From the NCBI GenBank assembly GCA_945915065.1, contig CAMEER010000007.1, positions 1-59,999 of the forward strand: a DNA stretch of 59,999 bases, read 5' to 3'. The DNA is from an uncultured Clostridia bacterium. Lineage in GTDB: Bacteria > Bacillota > Clostridia > Oscillospirales > Oscillospiraceae. This document shows, piece after piece, positions 9,833 to 16,923 of the stretch. The number at the start of each line of letters is the position of its first letter. The first letter of the stretch is position 1. The position numbers and the translations under genes were made by a program. Below the pieces are notes generated by a model. The model had not been told where the DNA came from and searched no databases. It saw nothing but the letters and a program-made list of their open reading frames with translations.

Positions 9833-10633
9833 ATGAAAATTCTCGTTACTGTTAAGCAGGTCCCCGATACCTCCGGTAAGGTGGCCGTGAATCCCGATGG
9901 TACTCTGAACCGCGCCAGTATGCAGACCATCATCAACCCCGATGACCTGAACGCCGTTGAGGCCGCTCTGGCTCTGAAGGACGAGCTGGGCTGCAAGGTC
10001 GTGGCCTTCACCATGGGTCCTCCTCCCGCTGAGGGCATGCTGCGTGAGCTGATGGCAATGGGCGTTGACGAGGGCGTTCTGGTGACCGCTCGTGAGTTCG
10101 GTGGTTCCGATACCTACGCTACCTCTCAGATCCTTGCTGCCGCTATCGGCACCTACGGTGTTGAGGCTGACGATGTTATTCTGGCTGGTCGCCAGGCCAT
10201 CGACGGTGATACCGCACAGGTCGGTCCTCAGATCGCTGAGAAGCTGCACCTGCCCCAGGTTTCCTACGCCGGCGAGATCACCAAGGAGGACAACGCGCTG
10301 ACCGTCAAGCGTATGCTTGAGGATGGCTACATGACCATTAAGGTGAAGACGCCTTGCCTTGTTACCTGCGTTAAGGAACTGAATGCTCCCCGCTATATGA
10401 ATATCCGCGGCATTTTGGATGCCTATCAGCAGCCAATGACCGTCATGACCTATGAGACGCTGAAGGATCATCCCCTGATCGACAAAGAGACCATTGGTCT
10501 TGAGGGCTCTCCCACCAACATTCTGACCTCCTTTACTCCTCCCCAGAAGGGTGCCGGCATGATGTTGTCCGGTGCCGACAAGGCAACCACCGATCAGCTG
10601 GCCGGCATCCTTGCCGAAAAGCACATCATCTAA
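9833..10633 (+). CDS. etfB: Electron transfer flavoprotein subunit beta
   Basis: EtfB binds flavin/AMP and passes electrons between NADH, ferredoxin and the acyl-CoA dehydrogenase. The 266-residue protein begins MKILVTVKQVPDTSGKV, the usual start of clostridial EtfB. It carries the DVILAGRQAIDGDTAQVGP nucleotide-binding loop and the VTCVKELNAPRYM segment of the family. GGAGG is at the right distance. It lies between the dehydrogenase and etfA in one transcription unit, so it should form the heterodimer with the next gene product. Confidence 0.95.
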   Translation: MKILVTVKQVPDTSGKVAVNPDGTLNRASMQTIINPDDLNAVEAALALKDELGCKVVAFTMGPPPAEGMLRELMAMGVDEGVLVTAREFGGSDTYATSQILAAAIGTYGVEADDVILAGRQAIDGDTAQVGPQIAEKLHLPQVSYAGEITKEDNALTVKRMLEDGYMTIKVKTPCLVTCVKELNAPRYMNIRGILDAYQQPMTVMTYETLKDHPLIDKETIGLEGSPTNILTSFTPPQKGAGMMLSGADKATTDQLAGILAEKHII

Positions 10634-10651
10634 GGGAAAGGAGATAAGAAA

Positions 10652-11773
10652 ATGGCTTTTAATAGTGCTGATATCGGCGCCTTCAAGAACGTATGGGTGT
10701 TCTGCGAGCAGCGCCAGGGCGTGATGATGCCCACTACTTTCGAACTGATTTCCGAGGGCCGCAAGCTGGCAAACGAGCTGGGTGTGGAGCTGTGCGGTAT
10801 TCTGCTGGGCGACAACGTTGAGGGTATCGCCGCAGAGCTGGGCGAGTACGGCGCCGACAAGGTGTACGTGTACGAGTCCCCCCTGCTGAAGGACTACACC
10901 ACCGATGGTTACACCAAGGTGATCGTGGAGGCCGTCGAGGAGCTGAAGCCCGAGGTGCTGCTGTTTGGTGCCTCCAACATCGGCCGTGACCTGGCCCCCC
11001 GCTGCGCAGCTCGTCTTCACACGGGTCTGTGCGCTGACTGCACCCACCTGGACATCGACATGCCCAACTACAAGGGCTTCCTGAAGGAAGCATCCACCCT
11101 GCCCGAGGAGCGCATTGAGAAGCTGGGCACCGTGAAGATCGCCGGTCAGGATCATGACGTGTCCCGCGACCTGAAGATGACCCGTCCTGCATTCGGCGGT
11201 CACCTGATGGCCTCCATCATCTGCCCTCGTTTCCGTCCCGCCATGGCCACCGTGCGTCCCGGCGTTATGAAGCGTCGTGAGTGCAAGAAGGACGTTGAGA
11301 TCATCAAGCCCGCCTTCGCACTGGCAGCATCCGACATCCAGACCGAGGTTACCGAGACCGTGAAGGCCGCCAAGAAGCTGGTTGACCTGATCGGCGCCGA
11401 CTTCATCGTGTCCGTCGGCCGTGGTATCTCCAAGGACGTTGAGGGCGGCATCAAGCTGGCTGAGGAGCTGGCTGAGGTTCTGGGTGGTGTCGTTGGCTCC
11501 TCCCGTGCCTGCGTTGACGCCGGTTGGATCAGTGCTGATCATCAGGTTGGCCAGACCGGTAAGACGGTGCATCCCAAGGTCTATGTTGCTCTGGGTATCT
11601 CCGGCGCTATCCAGCACAAGGCTGGTATGCAGGATTCCGAGTGCATCATCGCCGTGAACAAGAACGAGTCCGCCCCCATCTTCGAGGTGGCAGACTACGG
11701 CATCGTGGGCGATCTGTTCAAGGTCGTGCCCGAGCTGATCGAGTCCATCAAGGCTGCTAAGGCTGCTAAGTAA
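10652..11773 (+). CDS. etfA: Electron transfer flavoprotein subunit alpha
   Basis: EtfA carries the FAD that exchanges electrons with the acyl-CoA dehydrogenase. The 373-residue protein has the C-terminal FAD domain with VSVGRGI near 250, SRACVDAGW, DHQVGQTGKTVHPKVYVA and GISGAIQHKAGM, all standard EtfA motifs. No ferredoxin extension is seen at either end. It follows etfB by 18 bases with its own AAAGGAG site and is the last gene of the sigma-54 operon. Large hairpins follow. Confidence 0.95.
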   Translation: MAFNSADIGAFKNVWVFCEQRQGVMMPTTFELISEGRKLANELGVELCGILLGDNVEGIAAELGEYGADKVYVYESPLLKDYTTDGYTKVIVEAVEELKPEVLLFGASNIGRDLAPRCAARLHTGLCADCTHLDIDMPNYKGFLKEASTLPEERIEKLGTVKIAGQDHDVSRDLKMTRPAFGGHLMASIICPRFRPAMATVRPGVMKRRECKKDVEIIKPAFALAASDIQTEVTETVKAAKKLVDLIGADFIVSVGRGISKDVEGGIKLAEELAEVLGGVVGSSRACVDAGWISADHQVGQTGKTVHPKVYVALGISGAIQHKAGMQDSECIIAVNKNESAPIFEVADYGIVGDLFKVVPELIESIKAAKAAK

Positions 11774-11789
11774 GCAATCTCCTCTTTCG

Positions 11790-11894
11790 CCATCGAAGAA
11801 CCTTCCTCCCGAGAAGATTTACTCATTCTCCCACACACTACGATTGTTTCCATTATCTCTTTCCATTGTCGGTTTGAGGGAGGTCCTTCGATGG
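11790..11894 (+). other. Long-loop stem behind etfA
   Basis: CCATCGAAG at 11790-11798 pairs perfectly with CTTCGATGG at 11886-11894. After one mismatch the pairing continues with ACCT/AGGT. The loop is about 65 bases and there is no T-run after it. It could protect the operon's 3' end or belong to a small RNA; function unknown. Confidence 0.5.
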
Positions 11895-11934
11895 CTCATT
11901 TAATGATTATTCAATAACGGTTTCCCTAAAAAAC

Positions 11935-12044
11935 GCCTTCACCCTCTGGCACTTATCTTTACTATTTCACTTTCCTTGTACCTGCAACAGTTGTCTGTCA
12001 TGTTCCCTCATGAATTACATGTCAAGAGGGTGAAGGCCTTTTTG
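11935..12044 (+). terminator. Long-loop terminator between etfA and the GNAT gene
   Basis: A perfect 13-bp stem (11935-11947 with 12025-12037) closes a 77-base loop and is followed by CTTTTTGATAG. With the hairpin at 11790 it fills the 329-base gap after etfA, where I see no gene. The stem plus T-run is terminator-like. The unusually long loop leaves room for an attenuator or a small RNA. Confidence 0.55.
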
Positions 12045-12102
12045 ATAGTATTGCGTGTCCACAAAAACTGTAGACTTCTTCAATAAAAAAGGAGGATATA
12101 AG

Positions 12103-12564
12103 ATGGTAGACTTTCGCCTGGCGACTGAAGAAGACCAGGCTCTCATGCTGAGCAGCAGACTGGAGATGATGCGTGTTGTCAATCATCTCCCCGATGACTA
12201 TCAGTTTGACCCTGCCTTGGTTTCGCAGACAGAAGAGGCTTTTCGCTCGATTGATCAGGATACTGTTTTTGCAATGGATAGCGGTAGGGTAATAGGTTGT
12301 GCTACCGCTTGCTACCATGCAATTTTGCCTACGTTTACCAACACCTCCGGCCGACGGGCATATATCCTCAATGTGTATACCCATCAGGACTATCGCCGCC
12401 AGGGAATTGCCACGCGGATGATGAATATGCTGGTGGAGGAATGCCGTCGCCGCAGCATAACGGAAATAGACCTGGATGCTAGTCCCATGGGAAAGCCGGT
12501 CTACGAAAAGCTGGGCTTTGCCCCGCAGGATCACTACGAATATTTGGTGTTGCACTTGACATGA
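12103..12564 (+). CDS. GNAT family N-acetyltransferase
   Basis: A 153-residue acetyl-CoA dependent N-acetyltransferase. I chose the ATG at 12103 because AAAAAAGGAGGA sits at 12085-12094; the longer frame from 12055 has no ribosome site. The acetyl-CoA loop is visible as YTHQDYRRQGIATRMMNMLV (about residues 92-111), followed by the late beta strand and the YEKLGFAP segment typical of the fold. It stands alone after the long hairpins and is not part of the C4-acid operon. Its acceptor substrate is unknown. Confidence 0.88.
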   Translation: MVDFRLATEEDQALMLSSRLEMMRVVNHLPDDYQFDPALVSQTEEAFRSIDQDTVFAMDSGRVIGCATACYHAILPTFTNTSGRRAYILNVYTHQDYRRQGIATRMMNMLVEECRRRSITEIDLDASPMGKPVYEKLGFAPQDHYEYLVLHLT

Positions 12565-12668
12565 CGGTTTCATATCAAAAAGCAGCGCATTGACTATAAA
12601 AATTCATTAATATTATCTAAAATACCTTAAATCACGGGACTGTTCTCTCCTCTAGTGTCGCTGTGGTG

Positions 12669-12696
12669 AAATCCCATCACTTCGGTGGTGGGATTT
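12669..12696 (+). terminator. UUCG tetraloop hairpin
   Basis: AAATCCCATCAC (12669-12680) and GTGGTGGGATTT (12685-12696) form a 12-bp stem, with one non-canonical pair, around a TTCG loop. TTCG tetraloops are exceptionally stable. It lies 105 bases after the GNAT gene and 48 before the next start, so it may terminate the GNAT transcript or act in the leader of the DUF1847 gene. Confidence 0.6.
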
Positions 12697-12743
12697 GCCC
12701 TTCACACACCAGCGAGAACGGCTACGCAGAAAGGAAAAGAGAC

Positions 12744-13379
12744 ATGGAAGAAAAGAAGTTATCTTGTGTTGACTGCGCAGTTACCAACTGCAATATGCAG
12801 GAGAAGGCCTATCCTGCTTTTTGCCTAACGACCCATATGGATGAGAAGGTTTTGGCAGAGGCGATGAAATTATATGAAGAGGACGAAAACCGCCGCTCCA
12901 TGATCGCCGCAGCTGAGGTCGAACACGATTATTATCTGCAATATACCCGTATTGAAGAAATCATGGCCTATGCCCGAAAGATGGGTATGAAGAAGCTTGG
13001 TATTGCCACCTGCGTGGGACTTATCAAGGAAAGCAGAAAGCTTGCTGAGATCCTGCGCTATAACGGATTTGAAGTATACGGAATCGCCTGTAAAGCTGGT
13101 ACGCAGAAAAAAGTAGATATAGGCATCCCTGGGAGATGTAATGCAGTAGGCGCCAATATATGCAATCCGATTCTTCAGGCAAAGGTGCTGAACGAGGCAA
13201 AAACGGATCTCAACATTGTGGTGGGCCTGTGCGTAGGGCATGATTCTTTGTTCTACAAGTATTCCGATGCTTTGGTAACAACGGCTGTGACAAAGGATCG
13301 CGTGACTGGACACAATCCGGTAGCTGCAATCTATGGTGCAGATTTTTATTTCAAGAAACGGTTTTTCCCGGAAAAATAG
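12744..13379 (+). CDS. DUF1847 family putative metal-binding protein
   Basis: A 211-residue protein of the DUF1847 family. I chose the ATG at 12744 (after AAGGAAAAGAG) over the upstream frame at 12663, which would run through the tetraloop hairpin. The N-terminus has closely spaced cysteines (CVDCAVTNC, then FCLTTH). Further on, GIATCVGLIKESRKLAEIL, GIPGRCNAVGANICNP and VGLCVGHDSLFYKYS supply more cysteines and a histidine, consistent with metal binding. No membrane segment is present. It appears monocistronic, with a terminator at 13395. Its biochemical role is not established for the family. Confidence 0.85.
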   Translation: MEEKKLSCVDCAVTNCNMQEKAYPAFCLTTHMDEKVLAEAMKLYEEDENRRSMIAAAEVEHDYYLQYTRIEEIMAYARKMGMKKLGIATCVGLIKESRKLAEILRYNGFEVYGIACKAGTQKKVDIGIPGRCNAVGANICNPILQAKVLNEAKTDLNIVVGLCVGHDSLFYKYSDALVTTAVTKDRVTGHNPVAAIYGADFYFKKRFFPEK

Positions 13380-13394
13380 TATACCTATATATCC

Positions 13395-13427
13395 ATGGAG
13401 CGGACGCATCGCCTGCTCCATTTCTTT
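13395..13427 (+). terminator. Terminator after the DUF1847 gene
   Basis: ATGGAGC (13395-13401) pairs with GCTCCAT (13415-13421), with further GG/CC pairing inside, followed by TTCTTTAT. It lies 15 bases after the stop codon. Confidence 0.6.
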
Positions 13428-13520
13428 ATATACAACCGTAGTCAAAACAGCCTATTCACCACGATAACGATCTTAATCTCGTTTTCGAGATAGTCCGCCA
13501 GGACAGTGAGTGGGTACAAG

Positions 13521-13998
13521 GGTGCGGACGAAAAGTTGGACAAAGCAGAGGCCGCAAGGAGGAAGTAGGTATATTGTTCACATACGAAAAGAAAGTCCGC
13601 GCCCTGCAATTATATGAGCAAACCCATTCTGTAACTGAGACAATACGCATCCTCGGCTACCCAGAACGAGCAACACTGTATCGATGGATCTCCGAGAAAG
13701 GGCAACCGGAGAAAGTCAGATCGACCAAACGCGGGGAAAATACACCAGCGCAGCTTTTCGCGCAGAGCTGTCTCGCTGCGGCATGATACAGAGCCTCAGC
13801 GGCATCGGACATTGCTTCGACAACGCACGGATGGAGAGCTTTTTCGCCACGCTCAAGAAAGAGAAGATCTATCAGATTGCGGCGTACAAGCTGCCGAGAG
13901 AACAGGTCAAAACGATCATTTTCCGCTATATTTTTATCTATTACAACCGCGTCAGGATCTATACGCGCAACCCGCTGGGGCTGCCGCCTGTGAAGGGA
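13521..13998 (+). mobile_element. IS3-family insertion sequence remnant
   Basis: A left end resembling an IS3-group terminal repeat (around 13521-13545, with AAAAGTTGGACAAA) precedes the start of an OrfA-like helix-turn-helix protein and then the C-terminal third of an OrfB-type DDE integrase. Everything between is missing, including the first two acidic catalytic residues. I could not find a convincing right terminal repeat, so the right end is set at the end of transposase similarity. The copy cannot move by itself. Confidence 0.75.
13574..13998 (+). pseudogene. Internally deleted IS3-type transposase
   Basis: A TTG start at 13574, after GCAAGGAGGAAG, opens an OrfA-type helix-turn-helix (VTETIRILGYPERATLYRW). 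Near 13730 the similarity jumps to a different frame that encodes the end of an OrfB catalytic domain. That part reads GKYTSAAFRAELSR, then FDNARMESFFATLKKE with the third catalytic glutamate, then YYNRVRIYTRNPLGLPP. An intact OrfA-OrfB pair would need several hundred more residues. The open frame continues past 13998 to 14376, but that tail has no transposase similarity and enters the convergent gene. Confidence 0.8.
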
Positions 13999-14126
13999 GT
14001 GGGTGCAGGCGCAGCAGGCAGCTTGACCAGCGCTGCCGAGCTTTTCAGTTTTTGGGTGTTTCCCGACTGCACATTTCTTGACATTTCCAGCGGTAGTTTC
14101 TTCATAAGTCAAAAATACTGGTGGGA

Positions 14127-14154
14127 ATGGTGGGAACTACCCACGTCCCACCAT
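14127..14154. repeat. Inverted repeat at the left side of the accessory block
   Basis: ATGGTGGGA (14127-14135) and TCCCACCAT (14146-14154) are perfect inverted copies around a 10-base loop that itself contains CCCAC. The 14001-14366 gap holds only this repeat and the terminator at 14311. The repeat could mark an element boundary, but I found no matching copy at the right side. Confidence 0.5.
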
Positions 14155-14310
14155 AAAAAGGCGCCGCAGAATGCACAAAGTTTGGGATGGTCTCGATTTA
14201 GGAGGCAGAAACCCCGCATCGGTAGAGATAATTGCGCCATTTACACATTTGGATGCATCAGAGGCAAGATAGTGCCTCCTACAATAAATACAATCCACAC
14301 AGGTAAGACA

Positions 14311-14344
14311 ACAAGACAGCCGGGCCAGGTCCCGGCTGTCTTGT
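14311..14344 (-). terminator. Terminator of the zinc-ribbon operon
   Basis: A perfect 14-bp stem, 14311-14324 with 14331-14344, with a 6-base loop. It lies 23 bases beyond the end of the convergent gene at 14367. On the minus strand its GC-rich centre is flanked by ACAAGA/TCTTGT and followed by TTGTCTTACC. Confidence 0.7.
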
Positions 14345-14366
14345 ACTTAATTCTCCTGCTCGTAGT

Positions 14367-15278
14367 TCAGGTGTAGTGGGCGCTGGTGTAAGACACCGGG
14401 CGGAAGGACGTATCCAAGAAGAGAGTATAGGCTCCGTCCTCCGTGTGCAGCGCGTAAGCGAATCCGTTGTCGTCGCCGGCGATGTCGAAGGACATATCTA
14501 GGGACATGGTCGGGTCGCTTATCCCCCGCATATCCATCCAGGTCAGGTCCGCCACAAACACGTTGGGGAACTGAATGGCATATCCGCCGGAAACTATGTA
14601 CGGCTGGGCCTCAAAGGAGACCTCGATCTCGTTGCCGCCATCATCATAGACGGTGAAGACGTCGCCGGTCTTTAGCTTAAGCGTGCCATCAAAGCCGGAA
14701 AAGCTGCACATATGCGTGGCTGGATCGCTCAGGTCCACCCGCATATTCACTGTGGCGTCAGAGAGATCCAGCAGGCTGTCCTCCGGCGCTTTCAGACGGC
14801 AGTCGTAGAGAAATATGCTCTGCTGCTCCTCGTTATAGTGGACTTTACCATAGGACAGCAGCTTACACTCCGGCAGCAGCGTATACGCCACATCCTCGAC
14901 GTCATCCTGACTGAATCCGGGAATATCAGGCCAATCGTCCTGCGTGTCCTGCGCCGGTGTATCCTGCGTTGGTATGTCCTGCGGCTGCTCGTCTGTCTTC
15001 TTGTCCTGAAGCGCCAGCACCACGACCAGCATGAGTACGGCGACGATCACGGCAATCGAACCGATCAGCAGCCAGTTGGTGCGGTTGCCGACTGTCACCG
15101 CGGGTGCTGCTGCCGGCTGAGGAGTCGGTGTCTGTGCCGGAGTAGGCTCTTTCGGCGGCATGTCGGCAGCGGTAGGGGCTGATGCAGGCTGTGTTGCCGC
15201 AATGGCCTTGCCGCAGAAGGGACAGAACTTCGTTTTTTCATCAATAGACTTGCCGCAATAGATACAGAATTTTGCCAT
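14367..15278 (-). CDS. Zinc-ribbon membrane protein, third gene of the trio
   Basis: A 303-residue protein. An N-terminal double-cysteine zinc ribbon (CIYCGKSIDEKTKFCPFCGK, residues 5-24) is followed by a Pro/Thr/Ala-rich linker. One membrane helix at about 70-88 leads to a second acidic, Gln/Thr-rich linker and an all-beta-looking outer domain of about 180 residues. No known catalytic motif appears in that domain. The layout puts the ribbon in the cytoplasm and the C-terminal domain outside. Its start overlaps the stop of the preceding gene by one base (TAATG), so the pair are translationally coupled. Function unknown. Confidence 0.82.
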   Translation of the reverse strand: MAKFCIYCGKSIDEKTKFCPFCGKAIAATQPASAPTAADMPPKEPTPAQTPTPQPAAAPAVTVGNRTNWLLIGSIAVIVAVLMLVVVLALQDKKTDEQPQDIPTQDTPAQDTQDDWPDIPGFSQDDVEDVAYTLLPECKLLSYGKVHYNEEQQSIFLYDCRLKAPEDSLLDLSDATVNMRVDLSDPATHMCSFSGFDGTLKLKTGDVFTVYDDGGNEIEVSFEAQPYIVSGGYAIQFPNVFVADLTWMDMRGISDPTMSLDMSFDIAGDDNGFAYALHTEDGAYTLFLDTSFRPVSYTSAHYT

Positions 15279-15808
15279 TATTGCACCCCCTTTGGTATAC
15301 GTTGGTTCAGCTCCGCGATGAATTGATCTACGCGGGGATCTCTCCCGAAAGCACTGATAGGTACGCGCCAGACAGCATCGTCATTGTAGTGGATCGCCAT
15401 GATGCGTCCCGCCGCCGTGTATAGGAACAACAGCACGAACAGGATCCAATACCACCGACACACGCCGCTGATGACTGTGATGAGCGCAGCAAACAGCAAA
15501 TTCCAATAATTCCAGCTGCGGTAGATCTCTATGTCCTGTATGTCCTCATAAGGAATGGCCACCTTGGAAGAGGGGCGCTTAAAAAACGCGAACCATGTGT
15601 TTGTCTGTGTGATCTCTACACAGTCATCCTTCAATTCTGCCTCCGTATTGATCTCCTTATAATGAATATAGCTGAAGCCCCTGTCAACGGAGAACAGGTA
15701 GTTTACAGGGGAATCGTATCTCCACAGGACCGTTCCGCAGATGCCGCAGGCTGTTCCGGGCTCACCGTTTCTTTTTTCGTGACAATTGGGGCAATATCCG
15801 TCGATCAT
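15278..15808 (-). CDS. Zinc-ribbon membrane protein with PH-like region, second gene of the trio
   Basis: A 176-residue protein. A zinc ribbon at 5-24 (CPNCHEKRN ... CGICG) is followed by a beta-rich segment with VEITQTNTWFAF and VAIPYEDIQDIEIYRS, which resembles a small bacterial PH-like domain. Two adjacent hydrophobic helices at about 103-132 (LLFAALITVISGV, WILFVLLFLYTAA) and a short cytoplasmic tail complete it. It lies 13 bases after the first gene of the operon, with AGGGAGG ahead of its start. The PH-like assignment is by eye only. Confidence 0.8.
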   Translation of the reverse strand: MIDGYCPNCHEKRNGEPGTACGICGTVLWRYDSPVNYLFSVDRGFSYIHYKEINTEAELKDDCVEITQTNTWFAFFKRPSSKVAIPYEDIQDIEIYRSWNYWNLLFAALITVISGVCRWYWILFVLLFLYTAAGRIMAIHYNDDAVWRVPISAFGRDPRVDQFIAELNQRIPKGVQ

Positions 15809-15821
15809 AACGTTTCCTCCC

Positions 15822-16442
15822 TTACCATATGCTGTCCCATAGCATCAGCCCTGCCAGTGTGTCCTCGTCCAGCTGGCCGTAAAGCAGCAGCATCACCACC
15901 GCCAGCTCGGAACTGTCGGTACACACTTGTCCGTTCACGGAAGCGCGGGTCAGGACACTGTGTACCGCGTCATCCATGTATGTCACCCGGAAGGTCGCCT
16001 CAATCATGGAATCATACATATTTTCCACGCCTGTTACGGTGACGTCATAACTGTCGTTCCCCCGCTTCTCGGAGGACCATTTCGCGTGTGACATATTTTC
16101 GTTGATGACCTTTCCCAGCGAATCGCCGACATTGTATTGGGTGAAAATGATGCCTTTCAAGTCGCGTATCGATCTGTTTTCGTAGTTGGTAAACAGCATC
16201 CAAAACGCTGCCACCAAAATGACCGCTGCCACAATGGTACCGAAGGGGAAATGCCGGTGCCTTGCCGGCACAGTCGGCGAAGCGGCTGTCGGCTGCGGCG
16301 TTGCTGTCGGTCCGCCTGGTGTATACCGCTGCTCTGCTGTGCTGCCCTGAGGTGTCGATGATGCCGCTCCTGTGCTCGTGCCACAATCCGGGCAGAACAT
16401 CGCCTCCTCGGGAAGCTGTGTCCCACACTCTTGGCAATACAT
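15822..16442 (-). CDS. Zinc-ribbon membrane protein, first gene of the trio
   Basis: A 206-residue protein beginning MYCQECGTQLPEEAMFCPDC, a standard double-cysteine zinc ribbon. I chose this start because AAAAGGAGTGACAGAGAC precedes it; an upstream ATG at 16463 is itself part of that ribosome site. A Thr/Pro-rich linker, one membrane helix (FGTIVAAVILVAAFWMLF, about residues 71-88) and a C-terminal domain of about 115 residues follow. The order is the same as in the protein at 14367. It is first in the operon and sits right behind the palindrome at 16468, so the neighbouring XRE regulator probably controls it. Confidence 0.82.
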   Translation of the reverse strand: MYCQECGTQLPEEAMFCPDCGTSTGAASSTPQGSTAEQRYTPGGPTATPQPTAASPTVPARHRHFPFGTIVAAVILVAAFWMLFTNYENRSIRDLKGIIFTQYNVGDSLGKVINENMSHAKWSSEKRGNDSYDVTVTGVENMYDSMIEATFRVTYMDDAVHSVLTRASVNGQVCTDSSELAVVMLLLYGQLDEDTLAGLMLWDSIW

Positions 16443-16467
16443 GTCTCTGTCACTCCTTTTCACTTTT

Positions 16468-16493
16468 GATTATGTGTTTGAAAACACATAATC
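16468..16493. promoter_or_regulatory. Perfect palindromic operator between zinc-ribbon operon and XRE gene
   Basis: Two 12-base arms (16468-16479 and 16482-16493, GATTATGTGTTT and its complement) flank a 2-base centre with no mismatch. It lies 25 bases upstream of the zinc-ribbon operon start and within the promoter region of the divergent regulator, whose -10-like TAGATA/TATAAT lies at 16502-16511. Size and symmetry suit a dimeric XRE repressor. Confidence 0.75.
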
Positions 16494-16578
16494 ATATCTG
16501 TTAGATATAATACTATAACTAAAAACTCATGTCAATTACTTCGCATTTCCGATACCATACTGTCGGGAGTTGATGCTT

Positions 16579-16812
16579 ATGAAGGAACAGTACGCGGACA
16601 AATATTTACAGCTGGGATTGAAGATCGCTTATTATCGCAAACTGCGGGGGCTGACGCAAGAACAGTTGGCGGAGGAGCTGGGTCGCAGTCCGGCATTTAT
16701 CGGCCATGTGGAAGCGCCCAACATCAATAAAGCCATCTCGTTGGACACTCTGTTCGGCATCGCGGAGGTGCTCGACGTACCAGCCTATAAGTTCCTGCTG
16801 TTTGATGAATAG
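16579..16812 (+). CDS. XRE-family transcriptional regulator
   Basis: A 77-residue protein that is almost entirely one lambda-Cro-type helix-turn-helix: IAYYRKLRGLTQEQLAEEL, then SPAFIGHVEA and ISLDTLFGIAEVLDVPAYKF. GGGAG at 16565-16569 fits the ATG at 16579; an ATG at 16573 is also possible. It has no sensing domain, so it is a simple DNA-binding repressor or activator. It is transcribed away from the zinc-ribbon trio across a perfect palindrome, its probable operator. It ends with its own terminator 111 bases before the amidoligase gene. Confidence 0.9.
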   Translation: MKEQYADKYLQLGLKIAYYRKLRGLTQEQLAEELGRSPAFIGHVEAPNINKAISLDTLFGIAEVLDVPAYKFLLFDE

Positions 16813-16870
16813 TGGGGCGCACGGTTTTCCGATTTTCCTCCATCCTCGGGATATGTACTATATCAGTGAA

Positions 16871-16901
16871 GGCCTCCGGGTAATTCCCGGGGGCCGAATT
16901 T
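16871..16901 (+). terminator. Terminator after the XRE gene
   Basis: GGCCTCCGGG (16871-16880) pairs with CCCGGGGGCC (16886-16895), with one G-T pair and a TAATT loop, followed by GAATTTTATA. It lies 58 bases past the XRE stop and just ahead of the amidoligase start. Confidence 0.6.
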
Positions 16902-16923
16902 TATACTATGGAGGAATATCACC

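Noticed and set aside
11947-11961. TGGCAC after etfA as a sigma-54 promoter for the GNAT gene
   Set aside because: The bases 12 positions on are TA instead of GC.
12055-12102. Longer start for the GNAT gene
   Set aside because: The AGGAGG site lies inside this extension and fits the ATG at 12103.
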